In this document: positions 16,119 through 25,464 of the stretch, piece after piece
Position numbering within the stretch: the stretch's first letter is position 1
How the letters are laid out: every line of letters starts with the position of its first letter
DNA from: Mycobacterium syngnathidarum
Lineage (GTDB): Bacteria > Actinomycetota > Actinomycetes > Mycobacteriales > Mycobacteriaceae
NCBI RefSeq assembly: GCF_001942625.1
Contig: NZ_MLCL01000079.1
Coordinates: 62,001-126,000 of the forward strand
Reading direction: 5' to 3'
DNA: 64,000 nucleotides
Made by a program: the position numbers and the translations under genes
Notes under the pieces: model-generated
Database searches by the model: none
Seen by the model: the letters and a program-made list of their open reading frames with translations, nothing else
Told to the model about the DNA's origin: nothing

Positions 16119-17520
16119 CCGATTGCGCCAGTTCCTTTTTCATCACCTTGCCCATGGCATTGCGTGGCAGGCTGTCGACAAGTCGAACTTCGCGGGGGCG
16201 TTTGTGCGCTGAAAGTTGTTGAGCGACAAATTCGATCAGAACCTCGGGCGCGGCATTGCCGACGACGAACGCGACGATCCGCTGCCCCAGGTCGTCGTCG
16301 GGCACCCCGACCACAGCCGCCTCGTCGACACCGTCATGACCGAGCAGCACCGTCTCGATCTCACCTGCACCGATGCGGTAACCGCCCGATTTGATCAGAT
16401 CCACCGACTCGCGCCCGACGATGCGGTGCATACCGTCGGCATCGATGACCGCGACGTCGCCAGTGCGGTACCAGCCGTCGGAATCGAAGGCCTCGGCAGT
16501 GGCCTCGGGCCGGTTGAGATAGCCGCCGAAGACCACGGGGCCCTTTATCTGCAGCCGTCCGATGGTTTCGCCGTCGTGCGGCACCGGTGCGCCGTCGTCG
16601 TCGACAAGCCGGGTCTGCACTCCGGCCAGCGGCAGCCCGACCCAACCAGGCCTGCGCTCACCGTCGGCGCGGGTGCTCAGGGTGATCAGCGATTCGGTGC
16701 TGCCGTAACGCTCCACCGGCGCATGCCCGGTCAATCGCACCAACTCGTCGAACACCGGCACGGGCAGCGGCGCGCTACCGGACACCAGCAGCCTGGCCGT
16801 GGACAGGGCCAGGGCCGAATCGAGATCCTTGACCACGCGCGACCACACCGTCGGTACCCCGAAATACAGCGTGCCCTGGGCTTGCGCGTACGCGGCCGGG
16901 GTCGGTTTCCCGGTGTGTACGAAGCGGTTTCCGATCCGCAGCGAGCCCAGCAGCCCCAGCACCAGACCGTGCACATGGAAGAGGGGCAGCCCGTGTACCA
17001 GGGTGTCGTCGGCCGTCCATTGCCACGCGGCGGCCAGTGCGTCGATGTCGTCGGCGATGGCCTGGCGGCTGATCGGCACGCCCTTGGGCGCTCCGGTGGT
17101 CCCGGAGGTGTACATGATGATCGCGGTCGAGTTCGGGGCCGGTTCGGGATAGCGGTGCCAGGACCGAGCGTGCAGCCGCACCGGGATGTGCGGCAGCCCC
17201 TCGGCCTCCTCGGGCTGCTCCCCCAGCCAGGCCTGGGCGCCGGAGTCGGCGAGGATGTGCCGACGTTCGGCCGTGCCGACGTCGGCCGGTACCGGGACCA
17301 CGGGCACACCGGCGATCAGGCATCCGATGATGGCGAGGACCGTCGTCGGGGTGGGGGTTGCCAGCACGGCGACGCGCTGCGCAACGGCCACCCGCTCGGC
17401 CACCGAGGTGGCGGCGCCGACGAGATCACTGCGGCTCAGCACCGTCCCGTCGATGGAGACAGCGTCGACGAGTTCGGCGCCCGCGGCGACCGCTGCAGGG
17501 TTCAAAGAGGCCAGCAACAC
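16114..17520 (-). CDS. fadD36: Acyl-CoA synthetase FadD36
   Basis: The adenylate-forming ligase of 468 aa activates a carboxylic acid as an acyl-CoA. Core motifs are MYTSGTTGAPKGVPIS (P-loop), VERYGSTES, GWYRTGDVAVID, VGRESVDLIKSGGYRIGAGE (hinge), and LPRNAMGKVMKKEL with the catalytic lysine near the C-terminus. The length matches H37Rv FadD36 (473 aa) when the GTG at 17520 (reading MLLASLNPA) is used. An ATG at 17547 would add 9 residues and overlap the opposing gene's start. It is divergent from the DUF309-Nudix gene. Confidence 0.88.
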   Translation of the reverse strand: MLLASLNPAAVAAGAELVDAVSIDGTVLSRSDLVGAATSVAERVAVAQRVAVLATPTPTTVLAIIGCLIAGVPVVPVPADVGTAERRHILADSGAQAWLGEQPEEAEGLPHIPVRLHARSWHRYPEPAPNSTAIIMYTSGTTGAPKGVPISRQAIADDIDALAAAWQWTADDTLVHGLPLFHVHGLVLGLLGSLRIGNRFVHTGKPTPAAYAQAQGTLYFGVPTVWSRVVKDLDSALALSTARLLVSGSAPLPVPVFDELVRLTGHAPVERYGSTESLITLSTRADGERRPGWVGLPLAGVQTRLVDDDGAPVPHDGETIGRLQIKGPVVFGGYLNRPEATAEAFDSDGWYRTGDVAVIDADGMHRIVGRESVDLIKSGGYRIGAGEIETVLLGHDGVDEAAVVGVPDDDLGQRIVAFVVGNAAPEVLIEFVAQQLSAHKRPREVRLVDSLPRNAMGKVMKKELAQSG

Positions 17521-17545
17521 TCTTGTGAGGCTACCGTCGGGTGCC

Positions 17546-18574
17546 ATGGGCACAGCAGCTGGACGCGGCCGCGACGACTCCGGCCGGCCGCGCAACACCC
17601 GTCCGCGTGACGCACTCGGCCGGCCGTTGCCCTACGGCAGTGAGGGCGTGCCCCGGATCCCCGACGACCTGGAGCTCTCACCGGCCGAAACGCTCGCCTA
17701 CGCCCAGGATCTGCTCGACCGCGGTCAGGCGTTCAGTGCGCACGAAGTCCTCGAGGCGGCATGGAAGAACGGCCCGGAGCACGAGCGTGCGCTCTGGCAG
17801 GGATTGGCCCAGCTGGCCGTGGGTATCACCCATGTGCAGCGCGGCAACCGGGCCGGTGCGGCCGCCCTGCTACGGCGGGCATCGACGCGGCTGTCACTTG
17901 TCGACCGACCGGCGCCCTATGGCGTCGACATGGCCGGCCTGGTCGCCTATGCCGATGCCCTGGCCGGTGACGTCGAGAACGCCGGCGACATCGCGCCGGC
18001 GCGGCTGCGGACCGGTCTGAGGGCCACGATCCGCCAGACGGCGACGCGCGAGGTGTACCGCAACAACTGGCTGACGCTGCGCGAGGACGACATCGTCCGT
18101 CCCGACGGCAGCGCCGGCATCTACGCCGTGGTGGACAAACCCACCTATGCCCTGGTGATCCCGTATGACGCCGATCAGGATCGGTTCCATCTCGTCGAGC
18201 AGTTCCGCTACGCGCTGGGGCTGCGCCGCTGGGAGTTCCCACAGGGCACCGCACCCGACCAGCATCACCTCGATCCGGAAACCCTGGCCCACCGCGAACT
18301 TCGCGAGGAGACCGGGCTGCGGGCGCAGACCATGGAACGACTCGGTCAGCTGGACGTGGCCGCCGGGATGAGCAGCCAGCGCGGGTGGGTATTTCTGGCG
18401 ACGGGCCTCACCGAGGGCGAACACCAACGCGAGCACGAGGAACAGGACATGCACAGCGCGTGGTTCTCCCGCGCCGAACTGGACCGCATGATCCGGGACG
18501 GCGAGGTCACCGATGCCCAGTCGATCGCCGCGCTGACGTTTCTGCTGTTGCGCGAGAGCCGAATTCAGCGTTGA
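17546..18574 (+). CDS. DUF309-Nudix hydrolase fusion protein
   Basis: The 342-aa protein joins two domains usually encoded separately. Residues about 25-155 are DUF309 (helical: FSAHEVLEAAWKN, then LWQGLAQLAVGITHVQRGN). Residues about 165-340 are a Nudix hydrolase (VYRNNWLTLREDDIVRPDG, then LRRWEFPQGTAPD). The Nudix box ends RELREETGL, but the usual first Glu is displaced by a two-residue insertion. ADP-sugar-like substrates are common for this branch. ATG at 17546 forms the palindrome CATG with the alternative fadD36 start. The stop codon lies inside the -35 of the next gene. Confidence 0.75.
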   Translation: MGTAAGRGRDDSGRPRNTRPRDALGRPLPYGSEGVPRIPDDLELSPAETLAYAQDLLDRGQAFSAHEVLEAAWKNGPEHERALWQGLAQLAVGITHVQRGNRAGAAALLRRASTRLSLVDRPAPYGVDMAGLVAYADALAGDVENAGDIAPARLRTGLRATIRQTATREVYRNNWLTLREDDIVRPDGSAGIYAVVDKPTYALVIPYDADQDRFHLVEQFRYALGLRRWEFPQGTAPDQHHLDPETLAHRELREETGLRAQTMERLGQLDVAAGMSSQRGWVFLATGLTEGEHQREHEEQDMHSAWFSRAELDRMIRDGEVTDAQSIAALTFLLLRESRIQR

Positions 18575-18601
18575 CATCAACTTAGGTTGAGGTTCTAGCG
18601 T
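18571..18601 (+). promoter_or_regulatory. MerR-type promoter with 19-bp spacer and inverted repeat
   Basis: TTGACA (18571-18576) and TAGCGT (18596-18601) are separated by 19 bp, two more than usual. The spacer holds the perfect repeat TCAAC-ttag-GTTGA (18577-18590), extended by imperfect flanks. Over-long spacers with an operator between the hexamers are the hallmark of MerR/SoxR-class activation. The predicted start coincides with the GTG at 18609. No merR gene was seen in the window. Confidence 0.7.
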
Positions 18602-18608
18602 CGACCGT

Positions 18609-19604
18609 GTGAGCCAATCAGAGGTGGTAGTCGACCAAGTTGTCCTGCGCGACGGCTTCGTCCCGTTGATCGATATCAGCAGCGCGCGCACTGGCGACGA
18701 GCGTCAGCGTCAGGCGGTGGCCGATGCCATCGGCCGGTGCTGCGAGACCAGTGGGTTTCTCCTGCTCGCTGGACACGGGGTCCCCGACGCGGTGATCGAC
18801 GATGTCAATCGCGCTCTGCGCGAGTTCTTCTCGCTGCCTCAGGCCGCGAAGGAGCAGATCAGAGCGGACCCCGCCGATCCGCTGGCCCGCGGGTTCAGCA
18901 GTGCGGGCAAGCTCGCGGCCACCAACGACGGAGCCGACCCCGAAGCCGAGCATGAATCACCGGACAGTGTCGAGAAATTCGTGTACTTCCCGCTGGGCAA
19001 CACCGAAGGCTTCGACCGACCCACATGGCCCGACGTGCCGGGATTCCGTACGGCCTACCAGCGCTACTACGACGAGATGGCCGTGCTTGCGACCGAGTTG
19101 TCGCGGCTGTTCGCCCTGGCCCTCGGACTACGCGAAGACTGGTTCGATGGCTTGATCGACCGGCACCACTCCAACCTGATGGCCAACCACTACCCGGCCG
19201 ATGGTCAGCCGGCCGGACACGTCCGGCTGAGCCGGCACAGCGACTGGGGCAACCTCACCATCCTGCTGCAGGACGAATCCCAGAGCGGACTCCAGGTTCT
19301 CAACGATCGCGGCGAGTGGCTCGACGTTCCGGTGGTCCCGGGATCGTTCGTCATCAACATCGGTGACCTGTTGGCCCGGTGGACCAACGACCGGTGGGTC
19401 AGCACCGTGCACCGCGTGGTGAGCACGGGCGCCGGTGGTGAACGGTTCAGCCTGCCGTTCTTCCACCAGCCCAATTACGACGCCCTGATCGAGTGCATCC
19501 CCACCTGCGCGACGGCTGACAATCCGCCACGGTACGAGCCCGTGGTGTCGGGGCCTTATCTGCTGGACAAGTTCAGGCTCGCCTATGATCTGAGCCCCAG
19601 CTGA
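18609..19604 (+). CDS. 2-oxoglutarate/Fe(II) oxygenase, isopenicillin-N-synthase family
   Basis: The 331-aa protein has the N-terminal DIOX_N region (FVPLIDISS, CCETSGFLLLAGHGVPD) and the jelly-roll core. Iron ligands are H210 and D212 (SRHSDWGN) with distal H268 (STVHRVV). R279 in RFSLPFF is the 2-oxoglutarate anchor of the RxS motif. It is therefore expected to be an active non-heme dioxygenase; the substrate cannot be read from sequence. The start is GTG at 18609, probably leaderless behind the MerR-type promoter. It converges on pruB with a 7-bp gap. Confidence 0.85.
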   Translation: MSQSEVVVDQVVLRDGFVPLIDISSARTGDERQRQAVADAIGRCCETSGFLLLAGHGVPDAVIDDVNRALREFFSLPQAAKEQIRADPADPLARGFSSAGKLAATNDGADPEAEHESPDSVEKFVYFPLGNTEGFDRPTWPDVPGFRTAYQRYYDEMAVLATELSRLFALALGLREDWFDGLIDRHHSNLMANHYPADGQPAGHVRLSRHSDWGNLTILLQDESQSGLQVLNDRGEWLDVPVVPGSFVINIGDLLARWTNDRWVSTVHRVVSTGAGGERFSLPFFHQPNYDALIECIPTCATADNPPRYEPVVSGPYLLDKFRLAYDLSPS

Positions 19605-19611
19605 CGCCGGC

Positions 19612-20571
19612 TCAGCGGTGCTCGGCCAGCGCCCGCAGGAAGAACATCAGGTTGGCCGGGCGCTCGGCCAACCGGCGCACGAAGTAGCCGTACCATTCGT
19701 TGCCGAACGGAACGTACACCCGGACGTGGTTGCCCGCCTCGGCCAGCCGGCGTTGTTCGGCGTCGCGGATGTTATAGAGCATCTGGTACTCGAAACCGTC
19801 CACACCACGGTCGAATTCGTCAATCAGCGCCGGTACCGCGTCGATGATCACCGGGTCGTGCGAGGCCACCATCGGGTAGCCCGACCCGGCCATGAGCACG
19901 CGCAGGCACCGCAGGTAGGAGTCGGTGACCTCCTCGGCGTCGCGGTAGGCCACCGAGGCGGGTTCGTCGTAAGCGCCCTTGCAGAGCCTGATCCGGGCTC
20001 CGGCTGCGGCGAACTCGCGGCAATCCGCCTCGGTGCGGTGCAGGTAGGCCTGCAGAACCGTGCCCAGCCAGTCGAATTCGGTACGAAGGTCACGCACGAT
20101 CGACAGCGTCGAGTCGGTGGTGGTGTGGTCTTCGGCGTCCACGGTCACCCAGGCGCCCACCCCGCGGGCCTTGGCGCAGATCGTGTGCGCATTCTCGTAG
20201 GCGATCTTTTCGCCATCACGCGGCAACGCCTGGCCGAGCGCCGATAGCTTGAGCGACACTTCGAGCGGCTGCGCTGCCGCCTCGACGTCGCCGCGACGAG
20301 CCAGCCCTTCGAGCAGGGTCAGATAGGCCTGCACGGTACGCTCGGCGTCCTCGCTGCTCGTGGTGTCCTCACCGAGATAGTCGACGGTGACAAAGCGACC
20401 CGAATCCCGCAGCGCCCCAACGGTGTCAAGCGCGTCGGGTACCGTCTCGCCCGCGACGAAACGGTCGACCACCTTGCGGGTGATCGGGAGGCGCTCAGCC
20501 GTGTGGCGTAGCCGCGGCGAGCGCGACGCGGCCAGGATCGTCGGGCGCGCAACCCGCTGAAACACGCCCAT
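19612..20571 (-). CDS. pruB: Proline dehydrogenase PruB (PutA-type FAD enzyme)
   Basis: This FAD enzyme oxidises proline to delta-1-pyrroline-5-carboxylate and passes electrons to the respiratory chain. The 319-aa monofunctional form is seen. A TIM-barrel core is indicated by EVSLKLSALGQ, GAWVTVDAEDHTTTD, RIRLCKGAYDEPASVAY, MVASHDP, and a C-terminal YVPFGNEWYGYFVRRLAERP substrate-binding helix. It follows pruA with a single base between genes, so the two are one operon that channels the unstable intermediate. Confidence 0.95.
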   Translation of the reverse strand: MGVFQRVARPTILAASRSPRLRHTAERLPITRKVVDRFVAGETVPDALDTVGALRDSGRFVTVDYLGEDTTSSEDAERTVQAYLTLLEGLARRGDVEAAAQPLEVSLKLSALGQALPRDGEKIAYENAHTICAKARGVGAWVTVDAEDHTTTDSTLSIVRDLRTEFDWLGTVLQAYLHRTEADCREFAAAGARIRLCKGAYDEPASVAYRDAEEVTDSYLRCLRVLMAGSGYPMVASHDPVIIDAVPALIDEFDRGVDGFEYQMLYNIRDAEQRRLAEAGNHVRVYVPFGNEWYGYFVRRLAERPANLMFFLRALAEHR

Positions 20572-20572
20572 C

Positions 20573-22201
20573 TCAGACCTCCATGTGGGGGTAAGTGTGA
20601 TTGGTCGGCGGTACGAACGTCTCCTTGATGGAGCGGGCCGAGGTCCAGCGCAACAGGTTCAGCGCGGAGCCGGCCTTGTCGTTGGTGCCCGAGGCCCGTG
20701 ATCCGCCGAACGGCTGCTGGCCGACGACCGCGCCGGTCGGCTTGTCGTTGACGTAGAAGTTGCCCGCGGCGTTCCGCAGCCGTTCGGCGGCGGTGAGCAC
20801 CGCGGTGCGATCGTCGGCGATCACCGCCCCGGTCAGCGCGTAACGGGCACCGGTGTCGACGACGTCGAGGATCCGTTCGTATTCCGCGTCCGGGTAGACG
20901 TGTACGGCCAGGATCGGACCGAAGTACTCGGTGGAGAAGGCCTCGTCGGTCGGATCGTCGGAGAGCAGCACGGTGGGTCGCACGAAATAGCCTTCAGTGT
21001 CGTCGTATTCGCCTCCGGCCGCGATGGTGACGCCCGCGGCACCCTTGGCCCGCTCGATCGCCGCGACGTTCTTCGCGAAGGCGCGGTCGTCGATCACGGC
21101 GCCGCCGTAGTTGGTCAGGTCGGTGACATCTCCGTACTTGAGGTCCGCTGTGGCCGACAGGAAATCGTCGCCCATGTGGTTCCAGACCGAACGCGGGATG
21201 AAGGCCCGGGAGGCCGCTGAGCATTTCTGCCCCTGGTAGTCGAAGGCCCCGCGAATCAGGGCCGTGCGCAGCACATCCGGGCGGGCCGAGGCATGGGCGA
21301 GGACGAAGTCCTTGCCGCCGGTCTCGCCGACCAGCCGCGGGTAGGTGTGGTAGCGGTCGATGTTCGCGCCGACTTCACGCCACAGGTGCTGGAAGGTGGC
21401 GGTGGACCCGGTGAAATGGATGCCGGCCAGGCGCGGATCGGCCAGTGCCACATCCGACACCGCGATCCCGTCCCCCGTCAGCAGGTTGATCACACCGGGC
21501 GGCAGCCCAGCGGCCTCCAACAGCTGCATGATCAGGTAGGCAGCGAAAGTCTGTGTGGGTGAGGGTTTCCACACCACGGTGTTGCCCATCAACGCAGGTG
21601 CAGTGGGCAAGTTGCCCGCGATCGCGCTGAAATTGAACGGCGTGATGGCATAGACGAAGCCTTCCAGCGGCCGGTGGTCGGTGCGGTTCCACACGCCAGG
21701 GCTGCTGATCGGCTGCTGGGCCAGGATCTGGCGGGCGAATGCGACGTTGAACCGCCAGAAGTCGATCAGTTCGCAGGGCGCATCGATCTCGGCCTGGTAG
21801 GCGGACTTGGACTGACCGAGCATGGTGGCCGCGGCGATCTTCTCCCGCCACGGCCCGGACAGGAGGTCGGCCGCCCGCAGGAACACCGCGGCGCGTTCGT
21901 CGAACGGCAGCGCGGCCCAGTCGCGCTTGGCGGCCAGGGCGGCCTCGATGGCCGCGGTGGCGTCGGAGTGTCCGGCGTTGGTCAGGGTGCCCAGCCGCGC
22001 GCTGTGGCAGTGCGGCTGCACCACGTCGATGCGTGCGCCGCTGCCCATCGTGTGTTTGCCGCCGATGACGTGCGGCAGGTCGATCGGTGCCCCGGCGAGT
22101 TCGCCGAGCGCGGTGCTGAGGCGGGTCCGTTCGGCTGAGCCCGGTGCGTAGTCATGGACCGTCTCGTTGGCCGGCAACGGCACGTTGGTGATGGCATCCA
22201 T
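20573..22201 (-). CDS. pruA: Delta-1-pyrroline-5-carboxylate dehydrogenase PruA (RocA)
   Basis: The NAD-dependent aldehyde dehydrogenase converts pyrroline-5-carboxylate/glutamate semialdehyde to glutamate, the second step of proline catabolism. The 542-aa protein carries VYAITPFNFSAIAGNL, HFTGSTATF (cofactor loop), LVGETGGKD with the general-base Glu, and YQGQKCSAASR with the catalytic Cys. The chosen ATG at 22201 (MDAITNVPLP) matches the family start and length; the ATG at 22243 lies in the operator region. It heads the pruA-pruB operon and is divergent from its likely activator. Confidence 0.96.
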   Translation of the reverse strand: MDAITNVPLPANETVHDYAPGSAERTRLSTALGELAGAPIDLPHVIGGKHTMGSGARIDVVQPHCHSARLGTLTNAGHSDATAAIEAALAAKRDWAALPFDERAAVFLRAADLLSGPWREKIAAATMLGQSKSAYQAEIDAPCELIDFWRFNVAFARQILAQQPISSPGVWNRTDHRPLEGFVYAITPFNFSAIAGNLPTAPALMGNTVVWKPSPTQTFAAYLIMQLLEAAGLPPGVINLLTGDGIAVSDVALADPRLAGIHFTGSTATFQHLWREVGANIDRYHTYPRLVGETGGKDFVLAHASARPDVLRTALIRGAFDYQGQKCSAASRAFIPRSVWNHMGDDFLSATADLKYGDVTDLTNYGGAVIDDRAFAKNVAAIERAKGAAGVTIAAGGEYDDTEGYFVRPTVLLSDDPTDEAFSTEYFGPILAVHVYPDAEYERILDVVDTGARYALTGAVIADDRTAVLTAAERLRNAAGNFYVNDKPTGAVVGQQPFGGSRASGTNDKAGSALNLLRWTSARSIKETFVPPTNHTYPHMEV

Positions 22202-22234
22202 GTCTCCAGAATCCCTGACGTGACCTACGCAATA

Positions 22235-22252
22235 CTTGTCCAAACCGACAAG
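22235..22252. promoter_or_regulatory. Inverted repeat, likely operator of the proline regulator
   Basis: CTTGTC-caaacc-GACAAG is a perfect 6+6 repeat in the 83-bp gap between pruA and the regulator gene. A further half site GGACAA occurs at 22277-22282. Position and symmetry fit a site for the PucR-type activator encoded next door. Binding is inferred. Confidence 0.55.
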
Positions 22253-22284
22253 GCTTAACGCGCCGGTCAGTAGAATCGGACAAC

Positions 22285-23880
22285 ATGCGGACCACGGGTG
22301 TCAGCTTGGGCCAGCTGCTGTTGGCGCTGGATGCCACACTGGTCCGGTTGGTGCAGGCACCCCGCGGACTGGACCTGCCGGTGGCCTCGGCGGCACTGAT
22401 CGATTCCGACGATGTGCGCCTGGGTCTGGCCCCGTCTGCGGGCGCGGCCGATGTCTTCTTCCTGCTCGGGGTCTCCGAAACCGATGCGCGGCGCTGGGTC
22501 GACCAGCAGAGTGCACGTCGGGCGCCGGCCGCGATCTTCATCAAAGAGCCGTCGGACGCCACCATCGAACGTGCGGTGGCCGCAGGCACCGCGGTGGTCG
22601 CCGTTGATCCACGGGCACGCTGGGAACGGCTCTACCGGCTGGTCAACCACGTCTTCGAGCATCACCGTGACGGTGCGCTGCACGATTCGGGCACCGACTT
22701 GTTCGGTCTGGCCCAATCAGTGGCAGAACGCACGCACGGCATGGTCAGCATCGAGGACGCCCAGTCGCACGTGCTGGCCTATTCGGCGTCCAGCGACGAG
22801 GCCGACGAGTTGCGGCGGCTGTCGATTCTCGGTCGGGCCGGCCCCCCGGAGCATCTGGCCTGGATCGCCCAGTGGGGCATCTTCGACGCGCTGCGTTCCC
22901 GGCCGGACGCGGTGCGAGTGGCCGAGCGTCCCGAACTCGGATTGCGGCCCCGGCTGGCGATCGGCATCTTCGCTCCGGCCGTCGACGAGCGCCGGGCCCC
23001 GGCCTTCATCGGCACCATCTGGGTGCAGCAGGGCAGCCGCCTGCTCGCCGACGATGCCGAAGACACCCTGCGGGGCGCCGCGGTACTGGCCGCGCGCATC
23101 ATGGCGCGGTTGGCTGCCGCCCCGTCCACGCATGCGGTGCGGGTGCAGGAACTGCTGGGTTTGGGCGAGACAGACGCGCCCGTCGAAGTCGAGTTGATCG
23201 CCAGGGAACTGGGCGTGGCCCCCGGCGGCCGCGCGGCTGTCATCGGCTTCAGCGGCTGGGCCGGAGCTTCCGACACCGGCGGCACCGCGAGCACCCGGCT
23301 CGCCGACGTCCTGGCCCTGAGCGCCAGCGCTTTTCGTCATGACGCACAGATGGCTTCGCTGGGTTCGCGCGTCTACGTACTGTTCCCCAGCACAGGTAAG
23401 GCGGTGACGTCATGGGCGCGGGGCACCGTGGCAGCGCTCCGTGCCGAGTTGGGGCTGCAGTTGCACGCCGTGATCGCGAGTCCGATCACCGGGTTGGCCG
23501 GTGCCGCCGCCGCGCGCGCCGACGTGGATCGCGTGCTCGACACCGCCGAACGCCATCCCGGAACCCTGGCCGCGGTCACGTCCCTGGCCGAAGCACGCAC
23601 CACGGTGCTGCTCGACGAGATCGTCACCGCGATCGCCGCCGATGAGCGGCTGATCGACCCGCGGGTGCGCACCCTGCGCGCCGACGAGCCGGTGCTCGCC
23701 GAGACCCTCGGGGTATACCTGGATTGCTTCGGTGATGTGGCCGCGTCCGCCCAACATCTGCATGTGCACCCCAACACTGTGCGCTACCGGATCCGCCGGG
23801 TCGAGCAGCTGTTGGGGGCTTCGCTCAACGATGCCGACGTGCGACTGCTGCTTTCGTTGAGTTTGCGCGCCACGGCGTGA
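22285..23880 (+). CDS. PucR-family activator of proline utilisation (PruC-like)
   Basis: The 531-aa protein has an N-terminal PucR-type sensor region, a GGDEF-like/CdaR central region (about 290-430), and a C-terminal PucR HTH. The HTH reads LAETLGVYLDCFGDVAASAQ, then HLHVHPNTVRYRIRRVEQLLG at about 460-510. It is divergent from pruA-pruB. In mycobacteria a regulator in this position activates the two proline genes in response to proline. H37Rv Rv1186c occupies the same place. The start is ATG at 22285. Confidence 0.88.
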   Translation: MRTTGVSLGQLLLALDATLVRLVQAPRGLDLPVASAALIDSDDVRLGLAPSAGAADVFFLLGVSETDARRWVDQQSARRAPAAIFIKEPSDATIERAVAAGTAVVAVDPRARWERLYRLVNHVFEHHRDGALHDSGTDLFGLAQSVAERTHGMVSIEDAQSHVLAYSASSDEADELRRLSILGRAGPPEHLAWIAQWGIFDALRSRPDAVRVAERPELGLRPRLAIGIFAPAVDERRAPAFIGTIWVQQGSRLLADDAEDTLRGAAVLAARIMARLAAAPSTHAVRVQELLGLGETDAPVEVELIARELGVAPGGRAAVIGFSGWAGASDTGGTASTRLADVLALSASAFRHDAQMASLGSRVYVLFPSTGKAVTSWARGTVAALRAELGLQLHAVIASPITGLAGAAAARADVDRVLDTAERHPGTLAAVTSLAEARTTVLLDEIVTAIAADERLIDPRVRTLRADEPVLAETLGVYLDCFGDVAASAQHLHVHPNTVRYRIRRVEQLLGASLNDADVRLLLSLSLRATA

Positions 23881-23967
23881 GCCCGGCGCCCTGTCCATCG
23901 TTCGGTTGACACACGAATCAGCCGCGAAGCCGTCGCGCAGCAGCGGCCGACGCGGCACCGTAGGGGT

Positions 23968-25464
23968 ATGACTACCGAAGCGGTTCAGCAGGAATCCGAG
24001 CATCCGTATCTCAGCGGGAACTTCGCACCGGTGCATGACGAGGTCACGGTCACCGATCTCACGGTCACCGGGACCATCCCGGACTATCTCGACGGACGTT
24101 ATCTGCGCACCGGACCCAACCCGCTGCGGGCGCCCGATCCGCGGCACCACCATTGGTTCCTGGGCGACGGCATGGCGCACGGGATCCGTCTGCGCGACGG
24201 CGCCGCAACCTGGTACCGCAACCGTTGGGTGCGGTCGAGTTCGGTGGCGCGTCAGCTCGGCGAGACGTGGGCCGGCGGCGCACACGCAGGCGGCTTCGAT
24301 TTCCCCGCCAACACCAACATCATCGGCCACGCCGGTAAGACCCTGGTGCTCACCGAGGCCGGCGTGCGTCCCTACGAACTCACCGAGGAACTCGACACCG
24401 TGGGCCCGTCCGACTTCTGCGGAACCCTGTTCGGCGGGTTCACCGCCCACCCCAAGCACGATCCGAAAACTGGTGAGCTGCACGCTGTCTCGTACAACCC
24501 GCTGCGTGGCAACCTGGTGAGCTACACCGTCACCGGGGTGGACGGCAGGGTCCGGCGCACCGTCGACGTCGCCGTGCGCGCACACACGATGATGCACGAC
24601 TTCTGCTTGACCGAAAAGTATGTGGTGATCTACGACCTTCCAGCCCTGCTGGACCTGACCACCATGGTCAAGAGCGCTCCGGCGCGGGCCGCGGCACGGC
24701 TTTTGACCGGGTTCGCCGCCAGACATGCCGCACCGGACTTCGTTCTGCGCGCCGCGATGCGGGGATCCGAACGCGCTGCTCTGCCGACGACGTCGATGCC
24801 CTACCGGTGGGTACCCGAGCACGGCGCGCGACTCGGGGTGCTGCCGCGCGAAGGAACGGCCGCCGACGTCCGGTGGTTCGACATCCCGCCGTGCTACGTG
24901 TTCCACACGCTCAACGGCTATGACCAGGCCGGACCGGACGGTGAGCAGATCGTGCTCGACGTGGTCCGGCACCCGGAGGTGTTCACCACCGGGAACCGGC
25001 TGTTCACCGACTCGATCACGCTGGACCGCTGGACCATTGACCTTCACAGTGGCCAGGTCAGCCCACAACGGCTCGACGACACGGCTCAAGAGTTTCCCCG
25101 CGTGGACGAGCGCCTCGTGGGCCGGCCGCACCGGTACGGCTATACCGTCAACCTCCCGTCGGAACCGGATACGTCGTCGGCCGCCATGCTGCGCCACGAC
25201 CTGCGCGACGGCACCACCGACCGGGTCGACTTCGGACCCGGGCGCGAACCCGGCGAGTTCGTTTTCGTCCCGTCCGGACCCGATGCCGACGAGAATGACG
25301 GCGTGGTGATGGGATTCGTCTACGACCGTGCCGAGAACCGCAGCGATCTCGTACTGCTGGATGCCGCCACCCTGGCACCCGTTGCCACCGTGCATATTCC
25401 GGTTCGGGTTCCGCACGGCTTCCACGGCAATTGGGTGGCCACCGACGTACCGTCCGGCCGCTAG
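23968..25464 (+). CDS. Carotenoid cleavage dioxygenase family protein
   Basis: The non-heme iron dioxygenase of 498 aa cleaves a double bond in carotenoids or stilbene-like compounds. The four iron-binding His of the seven-bladed propeller are visible in FTAHPKHD, MMHDFCLTEKY, CYVFHTLNGYD and VPHGFHGNW. N-terminal motifs include PDYLDGRYLRTGPNP and WFLGDGMAHG. It resembles H37Rv Rv0654. The stop codon overlaps the -10 of the following kinase gene. No carotenoid synthesis gene is nearby, so the substrate is open. Confidence 0.9.
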   Translation: MTTEAVQQESEHPYLSGNFAPVHDEVTVTDLTVTGTIPDYLDGRYLRTGPNPLRAPDPRHHHWFLGDGMAHGIRLRDGAATWYRNRWVRSSSVARQLGETWAGGAHAGGFDFPANTNIIGHAGKTLVLTEAGVRPYELTEELDTVGPSDFCGTLFGGFTAHPKHDPKTGELHAVSYNPLRGNLVSYTVTGVDGRVRRTVDVAVRAHTMMHDFCLTEKYVVIYDLPALLDLTTMVKSAPARAAARLLTGFAARHAAPDFVLRAAMRGSERAALPTTSMPYRWVPEHGARLGVLPREGTAADVRWFDIPPCYVFHTLNGYDQAGPDGEQIVLDVVRHPEVFTTGNRLFTDSITLDRWTIDLHSGQVSPQRLDDTAQEFPRVDERLVGRPHRYGYTVNLPSEPDTSSAAMLRHDLRDGTTDRVDFGPGREPGEFVFVPSGPDADENDGVVMGFVYDRAENRSDLVLLDAATLAPVATVHIPVRVPHGFHGNWVATDVPSGR

